In this document: piece by piece, positions 1 to 6,647 of the stretch
Numbering within the stretch: position 1 is the first letter of the stretch
Layout of the letters: the number at the start of each line of letters is the position of its first letter
NCBI GenBank assembly: GCA_964542855.1
Contig: CAZIWJ010000084.1
Coordinates: 1-12,923, forward strand
From: CAZIWJ01 sp964542855
Lineage (GTDB): Bacteria > Bacteroidota > Bacteroidia > Cytophagales > Cyclobacteriaceae
Direction: 5' to 3'
DNA length: 12,923 nt
Position numbers and translations under genes: made by a program
The notes under the pieces: model-generated
Database searches by the model: none
Told to the model about the DNA's origin: nothing
The model's input: only the letters and a program-made list of their open reading frames with translations

Positions 1-3
1 TTT

Positions 4-423
4 TTATTCAGAAAGCCACTGAACACAGTCTTCGTGCTTGTCGAAGGTACCGAAAGTGATAAAGCCTGCCTTTTCAATGGCATTCTGGTTAACCTTGTCT
101 ACGGAAACCTTGGCAAATAAATCGCTGGAAACAAATATGGCAATTTTCTTCAATCCGGACTGGCCCCACATCGGGAAGCACTCTCCTACCAGGTATTCCT
201 GAACATCTTTTGAAAGAATTTTCAGTTTGCGCTGGTCGCTGATATGATTGGTGATATTGTGTTTTCTGATCTGTTGGTCGATATACTCACAACCTTCTCT
301 TACATCTTCTGGCTTCAGGAAACCAATCCATTGGGCAGTGATAATGTTATTCTCCTTGTTGTGGTACACCTTAAGGTAGCTTTCTTCCTTAACTAAGTTT
401 CCTACACTAGATTCGGCAATCAT
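4..423 (-). CDS. STAS/SEC14-like (SpoIIAA-like) small cytosolic protein
   Basis: A 139-residue protein with no signal peptide or membrane segment. The N-terminal half alternates beta strands (YLKVYHNKENNIITAQWIGF) with a helix (EDVREGCEYIDQQI). A segment DQRKLKILSKDVQEYL follows, then a hydrophobic strand KKIAIFVSS, and the C terminus ends in QWL. This is the alternating strand/helix pattern of the SpoIIAA-like/STAS-SEC14 proteins common in Cytophagales. That family is usually annotated without a biochemical role; a partner-binding or signalling role is only a guess. The ATG at 423 is the natural start, and the TAA stop lies at the window edge (4-6), so the gene appears complete. It is separated from the DPP-IV gene by 255 bp containing a strong dyad-symmetric region and probably has its own promoter. 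Family call moderately sure; function unknown. Confidence 0.7.
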   Translation of the reverse strand: MIAESSVGNLVKEESYLKVYHNKENNIITAQWIGFLKPEDVREGCEYIDQQIRKHNITNHISDQRKLKILSKDVQEYLVGECFPMWGQSGLKKIAIFVSSDLFAKVSVDKVNQNAIEKAGFITFGTFDKHEDCVQWLSE

Positions 424-468
424 GATATTTGTGGTTAAAAATGAATGAATTGTTAATTACATTAATGA

Positions 469-552
469 GTAATTACAACGCAAAACAGAGTTACTTGTAC
501 CCTCACTACTTACCACGTAAGTAAATTAACTTATCTCGTTGCGTGTAATTAC
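469..552. promoter_or_regulatory. Nested inverted repeats upstream of the STAS-like gene
   Basis: An outer pair of arms at 469-483 (GTAATTACAACGCAA) and 539-552 (TTGCGTGTAATTAC) is complementary over 14 bases with one bulged base. Inside lie a TTACTT/AAGTAA pair (491-496 with 519-524) and a compact ACTTAC-CAC-GTAAGT dyad (508-522). A further TTAATTAC copy is at 453-460. The region is 46 to 129 bases upstream of the STAS-like start. It could fold in RNA as a long leader structure or bind a dimeric regulator; nothing in the sequence decides between these. No T-tract follows it on either strand, which argues against a simple terminator. Confidence 0.4.
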
Positions 553-678
553 TATTATTTCCAGGTACAAAATGTTTGCCACAAAGCAGTGTATACCATT
601 TTATGAAATGTATCTTTTTTGCATAAAATAACAGGTTTTTACCTTTTTCCCGGTAGTTCAACTGTAATTGGCGACGGT

Positions 679-2958
679 TTACCGACCAGGGTTTTCACGA
701 GGCCCTGGGCCACAGTTTTCCAGCAAATAGTTTGTTATGAGAGTAAACAGGTGTCGGCGGGTGTTCCTTCCTTCGTAGATACCGTGCGAGCGATTAGGGT
801 AACTCATAAAGGTAAATTGTTTGTTTAAACGAATTAATTCGTCAATTAACATCTCTCCGTTCTGATAGTGAACGTTATCATCGCCGGTACCATGAATGTA
901 CAGTAAGTTTCCTTCCAGGTTTTCGGCATGGGTAATGGGCGATCCTTGGGTGTAATCATCCAGGTTTTCCTGCGGCAGCCCCATGTAACGTTCCTCGTAA
1001 ATGTTATCGTAGGTAAGTAAATTGGTTAAAGCGGCTATCGATACGCCCGTTTGGTAAATCTCCGGGTACTGGAACAGTAAGTTAAGGGTAGCTGAACCAC
1101 CACCACTCCAGCCCCACACCGCTACCCGGTCAGTATCGGTGTATTCCCATTTAAGTACTTCTTTAGCTGCCATAGCCTGGTCGTGAATATTGAGCTGGCC
1201 AATATTCCGGTAAATAGTTTTTCTCCATTCGGTTCCTTTGGGCGAAGGCGTTCCCCGGTTATCAAGGGTTACTACCACGTATCCCATCTGGGCCATCATT
1301 AGGTGCCAAAGGTTTCGGCTACCGAACCGGTCTACGCTGGTTTGACTGGCCGGCTCAGTATATACGTAAAACAGCACCGGGTATTTTTTAGAAGGGTCGA
1401 AGTCAAGCGGCTTCATTACCCAACCGTGCATTTCCACATTATCGGCAGTGGTTACCGAAAAGAATTCGGTTTCCGGTTGCCGTAGCGCTTTTAGCTTATC
1501 GCGGAAGGTTTTGTTACCGGCAATAACAGTTATCATTTTATGGTCGGGTAAGCTGATCAACGAAGTAACCGGTGCCTGGTGCAGGGTAGAATAGGTATGA
1601 ATGGCAAATTTACCGTTGGGAGATATATTATAATTATTAAACCCAGTGTATTCTTCCGGGGTAAGGCGTTTCATCTTTCCTTTTCCTTTCACATTAATGG
1701 TATACAGGTAACGGCGAGAAGGATCGTCGGGGCTGGCGTTGATGTACACCTGGTTACCTGCCACGCTATAATACTGGCAAACATCATAATCTCCTGGTGT
1801 AATCAGCGTTTCCGGCTTTCCGTTCAAAGGAAATTCGTACAGGTTTCGCCAACCTTCTTTTTCGCTTATCAGCAGTATGGATTTTTCGTTGTTCAGGGTC
1901 AGGTAATCGGCCATGGCTCCCCTGGACGAGCGGGCTGCGTCGCGAACGTCAACATCAATCCAGGAGTTATTTTTCTCTTCGTAAAGTTTGGTCGCTTTTC
2001 CGGTTTCTGGATCGCAGATCCAAAGCCGAAGGGTATTTTGTTTCCGGTTAAGCTGACGAACCAGTAGTTTATTGCCAATCCATTGAACCCGCGGTAAATA
2101 GTGTTGCTCTTTCCCGTCGATAGCGGGCATTCTGGGAATATTTATCCAGGTTGTGTTGCCATTATTAATATCAACGACTCCTATCCGGGCCGGGGAAGGA
2201 TCGCGACCTACTTTCGGGTACTGCACCGGGATAATCTGCGCGTATACCGAATCAGTAGTATTAATCATGTAGAAGTCACTAACTTCCGAGGCATCTACCT
2301 GCCAGTAGGCCAGCCTTGAACCATCGGGGCTCCAGCGAAAGCCATCTCTGCAGCCAAACTCTTCTTCGTAGGCCCAGTCGAACGTTCCATTAATAATATC
2401 TTCCGTACCGTCGGAAGTAAGCTGGAAAACCGTACCGGTATTCAACTGTTCCAGGTACAGGTTAAACTCGCTTACATAAGCCACTGACTGTTCATCAGGA
2501 GAAAATTTGGTAAACATCAGCGATTGGGCAGGCCGGTTGGCACCAATCTGGCGAAGCTTGCCGGTTGAAAGGTTGTATAACCAGTAATCGCCTTTGGTAT
2601 TGCTTCTCCATACCCGTTTGGTATTGGTGAAAATGATTACTTTATCCAGGTTTTCCGAAAAAGTATAATCTTCAATTTCCAGCGGAACCTGGCTTCCCTC
2701 CGGAATAAGCTCAGAGGCTTCTACCAACACCTCTTTTTGCTGGGTAGCAGTAGCGTATTTTACAATATTTTCGCCCGGACCGTTTCGTTCCAAAACAGTA
2801 TAACTATTTCCTCCGTCCAACCACTGAATGGGGGGTACTCTTTGCAGGTTGAACTCACCGGAATACAAGCGGTCAATACTCAGCAGAGAAGGATCGTATT
2901 GAGCCTGGGCAGAGACTGAGACAATAACAAGTAGGATGAATAATCTGGCGAAAGTCAT
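679..2958 (-). CDS. Secreted dipeptidyl peptidase IV-type serine peptidase (S9B)
   Basis: A 759-residue exported peptidase predicted to remove N-terminal dipeptides with Pro or Ala in second position. The N terminus MTFARLFILLVIVSVSAQAQ is a signal peptide. A beta-propeller follows (SPDG-type repeats, e.g. WSPDGSRLAYW). It carries the DPP-IV glutamate motif DWAYEEEF at D194-F201; E199/E200 correspond to the pair that grips the substrate N terminus. The hydrolase domain starts near residue 497, with oxyanion Tyr Y533 (VYTEPASQ), nucleophile S618 (GWSGGG), D693 (HGTGDDNVH) and H725 (SHGIYEG). Length and motif order match the family. The start is set at the ATG at 2958: the longer frame begins at a TTG that lies inside a candidate -7 promoter box and would put 12 polar residues before the signal peptide. 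Monocistronic by spacing. It has no C-terminal sorting domain, so the periplasm or outer-membrane face is the likely site. Confidence 0.93.
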   Translation of the reverse strand: MTFARLFILLVIVSVSAQAQYDPSLLSIDRLYSGEFNLQRVPPIQWLDGGNSYTVLERNGPGENIVKYATATQQKEVLVEASELIPEGSQVPLEIEDYTFSENLDKVIIFTNTKRVWRSNTKGDYWLYNLSTGKLRQIGANRPAQSLMFTKFSPDEQSVAYVSEFNLYLEQLNTGTVFQLTSDGTEDIINGTFDWAYEEEFGCRDGFRWSPDGSRLAYWQVDASEVSDFYMINTTDSVYAQIIPVQYPKVGRDPSPARIGVVDINNGNTTWINIPRMPAIDGKEQHYLPRVQWIGNKLLVRQLNRKQNTLRLWICDPETGKATKLYEEKNNSWIDVDVRDAARSSRGAMADYLTLNNEKSILLISEKEGWRNLYEFPLNGKPETLITPGDYDVCQYYSVAGNQVYINASPDDPSRRYLYTINVKGKGKMKRLTPEEYTGFNNYNISPNGKFAIHTYSTLHQAPVTSLISLPDHKMITVIAGNKTFRDKLKALRQPETEFFSVTTADNVEMHGWVMKPLDFDPSKKYPVLFYVYTEPASQTSVDRFGSRNLWHLMMAQMGYVVVTLDNRGTPSPKGTEWRKTIYRNIGQLNIHDQAMAAKEVLKWEYTDTDRVAVWGWSGGGSATLNLLFQYPEIYQTGVSIAALTNLLTYDNIYEERYMGLPQENLDDYTQGSPITHAENLEGNLLYIHGTGDDNVHYQNGEMLIDELIRLNKQFTFMSYPNRSHGIYEGRNTRRHLFTLITNYLLENCGPGPRENPGR

Positions 2959-2991
2959 TTGATATGGTTTGGTTGAGTACTGGAACACATA

Positions 2992-3022
2992 CAAATTTAC
3001 AATACCAAATGTTTAAAGCCAG
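2992..3022 (-). promoter_or_regulatory. Candidate Bacteroidota sigma-A promoter of the DPP-IV gene
   Basis: On the minus strand TAAATTTG (2999-2992) matches the Bacteroidota -7 consensus TAnnTTTG exactly. A CTG (3022-3020), one mismatch from the -33 TTG, stands 20 bases upstream. Transcription would begin near 2985, giving a leader of about 25-30 bases before the ATG at 2958. The box overlaps the TTG that opens the longest frame, which supports the shorter protein. Confidence 0.42.
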
Positions 3023-3054
3023 TTAGGGTAGCAGGAGTTAACAGGGGAAAGCAT

Positions 3055-3085
3055 AAAAAAAGGCCGACAATTTATGCCAGCCTTT
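3055..3085 (-). terminator. Rho-independent terminator of the peroxiredoxin operon
   Basis: Read on the minus strand, AAAGGCTG pairs with CGGCCTTT (eight pairs including one G-U), and two more pairs are possible inside the loop. A run of seven T follows (T-tract at 3061-3055). It lies 40 bases beyond the stop of the DUF6952-like gene and just before the DPP-IV promoter region, so it separates the two units. Confidence 0.8.
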
Positions 3086-3124
3086 ATTAACATTAAGAAC
3101 GAACACGAATTGATATCAGTGTTC

Positions 3125-3382
3125 TTACGTGTCTATTGATCCCATAACTCGCTTCATGAAGTTATTCATTGCTTCTTTTGGAGCTACCCCGGACTTAATT
3201 TCTTCCTGCACTTCAACGGCGCCGTAGAGGTTAGACAAAAGCTCGCCAATAACATCAAGTTCTTCGTCTTTCAAAAAATCAACTTCAGTGAGAGCTTCGA
3301 GTGTTTGAATTGTTTCGTGAACAAAATCAACATCATTTTCCTCAATAAATGAGTTCAGGTGTTTAATTATCGGCAACCTCAT
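3125..3382 (-). CDS. DUF6952-like small acidic protein, third gene of the redox operon
   Basis: An 85-residue acidic protein of unknown function. The N terminus MRLPIIKHLNSFIEEND and the internal helices (FVHETIQTLEALTEVDFL, DEELDVIGELLSNLYGAVEV, APKEAMNNFMKRVMG) look mostly alpha-helical. From memory it resembles the DUF6952 family of Bacteroidota, which typically sits after peroxiredoxin and thioredoxin genes. It has no cysteine, so it cannot itself take part in thiol exchange; a structural or adaptor role is inference only. The start is the ATG at 3382, because the longer frame begins at a TTG. This start lies inside the end of the thioredoxin gene with a 20-base overlap in another frame, pointing to translational coupling. 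A terminator follows 40 bases after the stop. Confidence 0.75.
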   Translation of the reverse strand: MRLPIIKHLNSFIEENDVDFVHETIQTLEALTEVDFLKDEELDVIGELLSNLYGAVEVQEEIKSGVAPKEAMNNFMKRVMGSIDT

Positions 3383-3677
3383 CAATCATTCCTTTAAGTA
3401 CATCGGTTTTATTGGTCTGAACCTGCTTTACTAGCTCACCATTTTTAAATGAAGCAAAGGTTGGCAGGTTATCAACTTTTGCCATCGCCCTTGAACTGGG
3501 ATTCTTTTCTGCGTCAACGATTACGAAAGTAGCCCCGTCCATATCTTTGGCAAAGCGCTTAAACTTAGGCTTCATGATGCGACAATTTCCGCACCATCCG
3601 GCTGAATACTGAACGAACACCGTTTCGTCGCGATCTACAATTTCCTTCAGGTTATCTTGTTCTAGTTCTACTAACAT
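3363..3677 (-). CDS. Thioredoxin-family protein with WCGNC active site
   Basis: A 104-residue single-domain thioredoxin fold, cytosolic, with no signal peptide. The redox site is W28-C29-G30-N31-C32, and the cis-proline loop is NLPTF with P72. Compared with Escherichia coli TrxA, the proline between the cysteines is replaced by Asn, and the buried Asp six residues before the first Cys is Gln (Q23). It should therefore have a shifted redox potential and may serve as the dedicated reductant of the upstream peroxiredoxin rather than as a general thioredoxin. The start is placed at the ATG at 3677 (MLVELEQDNL); the longer frame adds 36 residues that overlap the peroxiredoxin gene and resemble nothing. 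It begins 26 bases after the peroxiredoxin stop and overlaps the next gene by 20 bases. Confidence 0.9.
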   Translation of the reverse strand: MLVELEQDNLKEIVDRDETVFVQYSAGWCGNCRIMKPKFKRFAKDMDGATFVIVDAEKNPSSRAMAKVDNLPTFASFKNGELVKQVQTNKTDVLKGMIDEVADN

Positions 3678-3703
3678 GTAAATAAATATTGTAGTTAAAT
3701 AGA

Positions 3704-4342
3704 TTACTTGTTGCTCAGGTAATTCGCCACACCTTCGCGTGACTCTGCCATGGCTTCGGTTCCTTCTTCCCAGTTGGCGGGGCATACCTCACCTTTCTTC
3801 TGGTAATGTGAGTACGCGTCTACCAGTCGGATAAATTCCTCAACCTTGCGACCTACTGGCATGTGATTAATTCCTTCGTGATATACAATGCCTTCTTCAT
3901 CGATTAAGTACGTAGCCCGGTAAGTAACGTTATCACCATCTACCAGTTCCACGTCGTTTTCTTCGTCGTAGCGATGGTTAGTGATATCGAGAATACCCAG
4001 TGCGTTAGCCAGGTTACGATTGCTGTCGGCCAGAATGTCGTACGATACCCCTTCTATACCACCGTCGTCTTTGGGCGTGTTTAGCCAGGCAAAGTGTACC
4101 TCGGCGGTATCGCAGGATGCACCAATAACAATAGTATCCCGCTTTTCAAATTCGGGAAGGGCTTCTTCAAAAGCGTGAAGTTCTGTAGGGCACACAAAAG
4201 TGAAGTCTTTAGGATACCAGAACAACAGCACCTTTTTACCTTCCTTACGGGCTTTGTCGAGTACATTAACCTGGATGGTATCACCCATCTCGTTCATAGC
4301 ATTTACAGTGATATTGGGAAACTGCTTACCAACAAATGACAT
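3704..4342 (-). CDS. Typical 2-Cys peroxiredoxin (AhpC/Prx1 type)
   Basis: A 212-residue cytosolic peroxidase reducing hydrogen peroxide and organic peroxides. The peroxidatic cysteine is C51 in DFTFVCPTE, and the resolving cysteine is C186 in GEVCPANW near the C terminus. The Arg of the active-site pocket is probably R141 (YRATYLID). The loop reads GGIEG rather than GGLG and there is no C-terminal YF pair, the two features linked to over-oxidation sensitivity in eukaryotic enzymes; a robust enzyme is therefore inferred. The ATG at 4342 starts the family-typical N terminus MSFVGKQFPNITV. It heads an operon with thioredoxin and the DUF6952-like gene, so the thioredoxin is its likely electron donor. 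No AhpF-type reductase gene is in the window. Confidence 0.95.
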   Translation of the reverse strand: MSFVGKQFPNITVNAMNEMGDTIQVNVLDKARKEGKKVLLFWYPKDFTFVCPTELHAFEEALPEFEKRDTIVIGASCDTAEVHFAWLNTPKDDGGIEGVSYDILADSNRNLANALGILDITNHRYDEENDVELVDGDNVTYRATYLIDEEGIVYHEGINHMPVGRKVEEFIRLVDAYSHYQKKGEVCPANWEEGTEAMAESREGVANYLSNK

Positions 4343-4563
4343 AAAAGTATAGCGTTTAGTTTTATATTAAAGTATGAACAACGGGCGCATAATCGGGAAT
4401 GTTTTTCATTTACTGGTTTTTATTAACTGAAATCATGTGAACGTTTAATAAAAGCAGGCAAATGATACACCTTGATTAAGAAACTAACCAGTTCGCCTAC
4501 AAATAGCGTTTAATTATAGAAAGTTTATTGAAACCATCATATAGGTTATTTTGCAAACGGATT
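4343..4563. other. Non-coding region upstream of the peroxiredoxin operon
   Basis: About 220 AT-rich bases with no plausible gene. It must contain the promoter of the leftward peroxiredoxin operon, but I find no exact TAnnTTTG box on that strand. The 9-base word TAGCGTTTA occurs at 4350-4358 and again at 4504-4512, the first copy only eight bases before the start codon. Whether it is a regulatory repeat or chance cannot be told from one sequence. Confidence 0.35.
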
Positions 4564-4590
4564 AAAAAAAGGAACGGCCTTCACCGTTCC
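4564..4590 (-). terminator. Rho-independent terminator of the S15/CocE-type gene
   Basis: On the minus strand GGAACGG (4590-4584) and CCGTTCC (4577-4571) form a perfect seven-pair stem around a six-base loop, followed directly by seven T (4570-4564). It starts 33 bases after the stop of the hydrolase gene, a textbook intrinsic terminator that isolates the downstream peroxiredoxin operon. Confidence 0.88.
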
Positions 4591-4623
4591 CTTTAAGTAC
4601 TTATTGAAAAGAAAACTAACCTC

Positions 4624-6531
4624 CTATCGGTCTGTTTTCATAAAATTAACCTTTACTTTCTTCCCTATAATGGGCAGGGAAATGTAAGAAGGGTACTGAT
4701 CCGAATGGTGGATCTTGTTATGGGCTGTTACCGCCTTGGTTTCGTTGTAATTATCACCTCCTGTATTTAGGTTACGAGCAAAGCGGGGAAAATTACTACT
4801 GGAAATCTCAATCCGGATTTGATGGCCTTTTTCAAAGTAGTTACTGGTCGATAAAGGCGTCATTTCTATTTCATATACTTCTCCTTCTTTCATCATTACT
4901 TCTTTGTCGTATCCTTCCCTGAAGCGGGCACGCTGAATGGTTTCGTCCAGGTTATAAGCCCGGCCATCGGGGTATACGTCGATGAGTTTAATGGTGAAAT
5001 CGGTATCTTTCACATCGCTGGAAACGAACAATTTACTTTCAATAAACCCACTTACTTCAACGCCTTCTTCCAGGGGTTCGGAAGTATACACCAGAATGTC
5101 GTTACGGGTTTCCATTTCCGACTGATCGAAGGCTCCGCCTTCAACGGCACCGCCGGTGCAGCAAACTCCACCTCCATAAGACTGAACCGGATTCATCGGA
5201 TCGTAGGTAAAACTATCGGGGTTATCTTCTTTAGGGGGATTCATGGTTAGTTCGCCGTCGCCAAATAAACTGTTTGCGCTTCCGCCGCTGTTCAGGTAAA
5301 AGGATGTAGGCTGGGCTTCGGCCGGAGGCCAAACTTCGGAAGATTGCCATTTGTTCATGCCCATGGTGTAGTACTGCACGTGCGGGGTTTCTTCCAGGAA
5401 GTTATTTTCTGCACCTTTTAACCAGTAGTCGAACCAGTCGTAAATCATTTCATCATAGTTCAGCCGGGCATCGCCTACGTTTCTTTCTCCCACAATTGTA
5501 TTTTCTGTGGCCCGGGTGTACCGGCAATGCAGGGTAGGTGCAATCACCAGGTACTGGTTTTCCGAAACTTCGGGGTCGTCGATGTTATTCCGAACATGAT
5601 TGAACAAAGCCAGGTTGGGGCTGGTAGCTACGTCGTACCAGGAAACAAACCAGAAGCTGGGTACGCCAAATCCCATGTCATCGTGGTATAAACCCCCATC
5701 GTACCAGGCCGGGTCGTTTGGCTTACGGGTAATCATTTTGCTGAAAATTCCTTCGGCACCATCATGTACGGAAAGTAGGTTAGTAAGAGGTAGGGTTTTC
5801 AGCCCCTGTTCCCAATCTACTTTCGGCATTTCAGGGGCAAGGTCGTAAAAGCGTTGAATCCGCTGCAGGTCTGCCTGGGTAGCTCCTTCCGGAACCCGGG
5901 GACGGAAGGTATCGTGCTGAACGCCGTACAGCCAAACGTGGAAAAGCATCTGCTCCACGCCTCCGCGGTACCAGTTTCCCTGTTCGTAGAAATCGCCCAC
6001 TCTTCCTACACCGGCACCGAATCCCTGCGGAACCATGGCAGCGTGCGAAGGGTGATCGAGGGCAGCAACTGCCATCTGCCATTCGGCAGTAGACGAGCAT
6101 CCCAGCGTACCTATTTTACCGTTGCTCCAGTCCTGGTCTTTCATCCAGGTAAATGCATCGTAACCATCGGTGAGAGGAACGCCCAGAATATCCCACTCGC
6201 CTTCTGAAAAGTAACGACCGCGTTCGTTCTGCACTACGTAGGCATAGCCTCTTTTAACCGCTTCCATAGCCCTTTGCAGGTAACGCGTACTCATTTCCCC
6301 GTCGCGCCAGGTATTGAAGTTGTAGGGGGTACGCACAAAAATTATGGGTACGGGTTCGTTGGTTTTCGGGCGGTAAATATCAGTAGCCAGGCGTATACCA
6401 TCGCGCATTGGCATCATTACTTTCTGATCTACAATGGCCACTTTTTTCAGTTCTTCCATTATGCTGTTTTGTGCCAAAGCCGGCCAGGTGACCGCAGCCA
6501 GTACGAACAGCGCCAAAAATTGCTTTTTCAT
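4624..6531 (-). CDS. Secreted CocE/NonD-family hydrolase (S15, X-Pro dipeptidyl-peptidase-like)
   Basis: A 635-residue exported alpha/beta hydrolase. The signal peptide is MKKQFLALFVLAAVTWPALA. The catalytic half includes MRDGIRLATDIYRP and VQNERGRYFSEGEW, both typical of the CocE/S15 group. The nucleophile is probably S146 in GTLGCSSTAEWQ, with D300 (WYDVATSPN) and H335 (LVIAPTLHCRY) as the likely partners, inferred from motif order. The C-terminal half is the jelly-roll domain of this group, with GGGVCCTGG at about 454-461, RFREGY, and a closing region rich in NFPRFARN and HSDQYPSYI. Family members cleave esters, amides or X-Pro peptides and acyl-amino-acid derivatives, so the exact substrate is open. 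The nucleophile elbow lacks the usual GxSYxG form but matches a known subgroup with GCSS. Own terminator downstream; divergent from the sugar dehydrogenase gene. Confidence 0.9.
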   Translation of the reverse strand: MKKQFLALFVLAAVTWPALAQNSIMEELKKVAIVDQKVMMPMRDGIRLATDIYRPKTNEPVPIIFVRTPYNFNTWRDGEMSTRYLQRAMEAVKRGYAYVVQNERGRYFSEGEWDILGVPLTDGYDAFTWMKDQDWSNGKIGTLGCSSTAEWQMAVAALDHPSHAAMVPQGFGAGVGRVGDFYEQGNWYRGGVEQMLFHVWLYGVQHDTFRPRVPEGATQADLQRIQRFYDLAPEMPKVDWEQGLKTLPLTNLLSVHDGAEGIFSKMITRKPNDPAWYDGGLYHDDMGFGVPSFWFVSWYDVATSPNLALFNHVRNNIDDPEVSENQYLVIAPTLHCRYTRATENTIVGERNVGDARLNYDEMIYDWFDYWLKGAENNFLEETPHVQYYTMGMNKWQSSEVWPPAEAQPTSFYLNSGGSANSLFGDGELTMNPPKEDNPDSFTYDPMNPVQSYGGGVCCTGGAVEGGAFDQSEMETRNDILVYTSEPLEEGVEVSGFIESKLFVSSDVKDTDFTIKLIDVYPDGRAYNLDETIQRARFREGYDKEVMMKEGEVYEIEMTPLSTSNYFEKGHQIRIEISSSNFPRFARNLNTGGDNYNETKAVTAHNKIHHSDQYPSYISLPIIGKKVKVNFMKTDR

Positions 6532-6563
6532 GTTTTAAAGGGTTATCGGAGGTTTACTCCGGG

Positions 6564-6595
6564 TTTGGATATGTTTTATTTGCCGGCTACATTAT
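6564..6595 (+). promoter_or_regulatory. Weak candidate promoter for the sugar dehydrogenase gene
   Basis: TTTG at 6564-6567 is followed after exactly 20 bases by TACATTAT (6588-6595). The latter agrees with TAnnTTTG at TA and TT but not at the last two positions. Transcription would start about 45 bases before the ATG at 6648. Spacing fits Bacteroidota promoters but the -7 match is poor. Confidence 0.25.
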
Positions 6596-6647
6596 AGTAA
6601 ATTACCCGCACTTTTCGTTGCACAATGTAGAAGAATCGTTTAAAACT

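Noticed and set aside
598..629. Inverted repeat ATTTTATG / CATAAAAT downstream of the DPP-IV gene
   Set aside because: The arms are all A/T except one G-C pair, the loop is 16 bases and no T-run follows on the minus strand, so a terminator is not supported.
2959..2994. Twelve-residue N-terminal extension of the DPP-IV-type protein from a TTG
   Set aside because: It would precede a complete signal peptide, and the TTG lies in the candidate -7 box; the ATG at 2958 explains the sequence better.
3678..3785. Thirty-six-residue extension of the thioredoxin
   Set aside because: It lies over the end of the peroxiredoxin gene in another frame and looks like no thioredoxin N terminus.
5158..5163. Vicinal cysteines C457-C458 in the S15-type enzyme as a possible unusual redox site
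   Set aside because: A GGxxCC stretch at the start of the C-terminal domain is, from memory, common in this hydrolase subgroup and is not distinctive.
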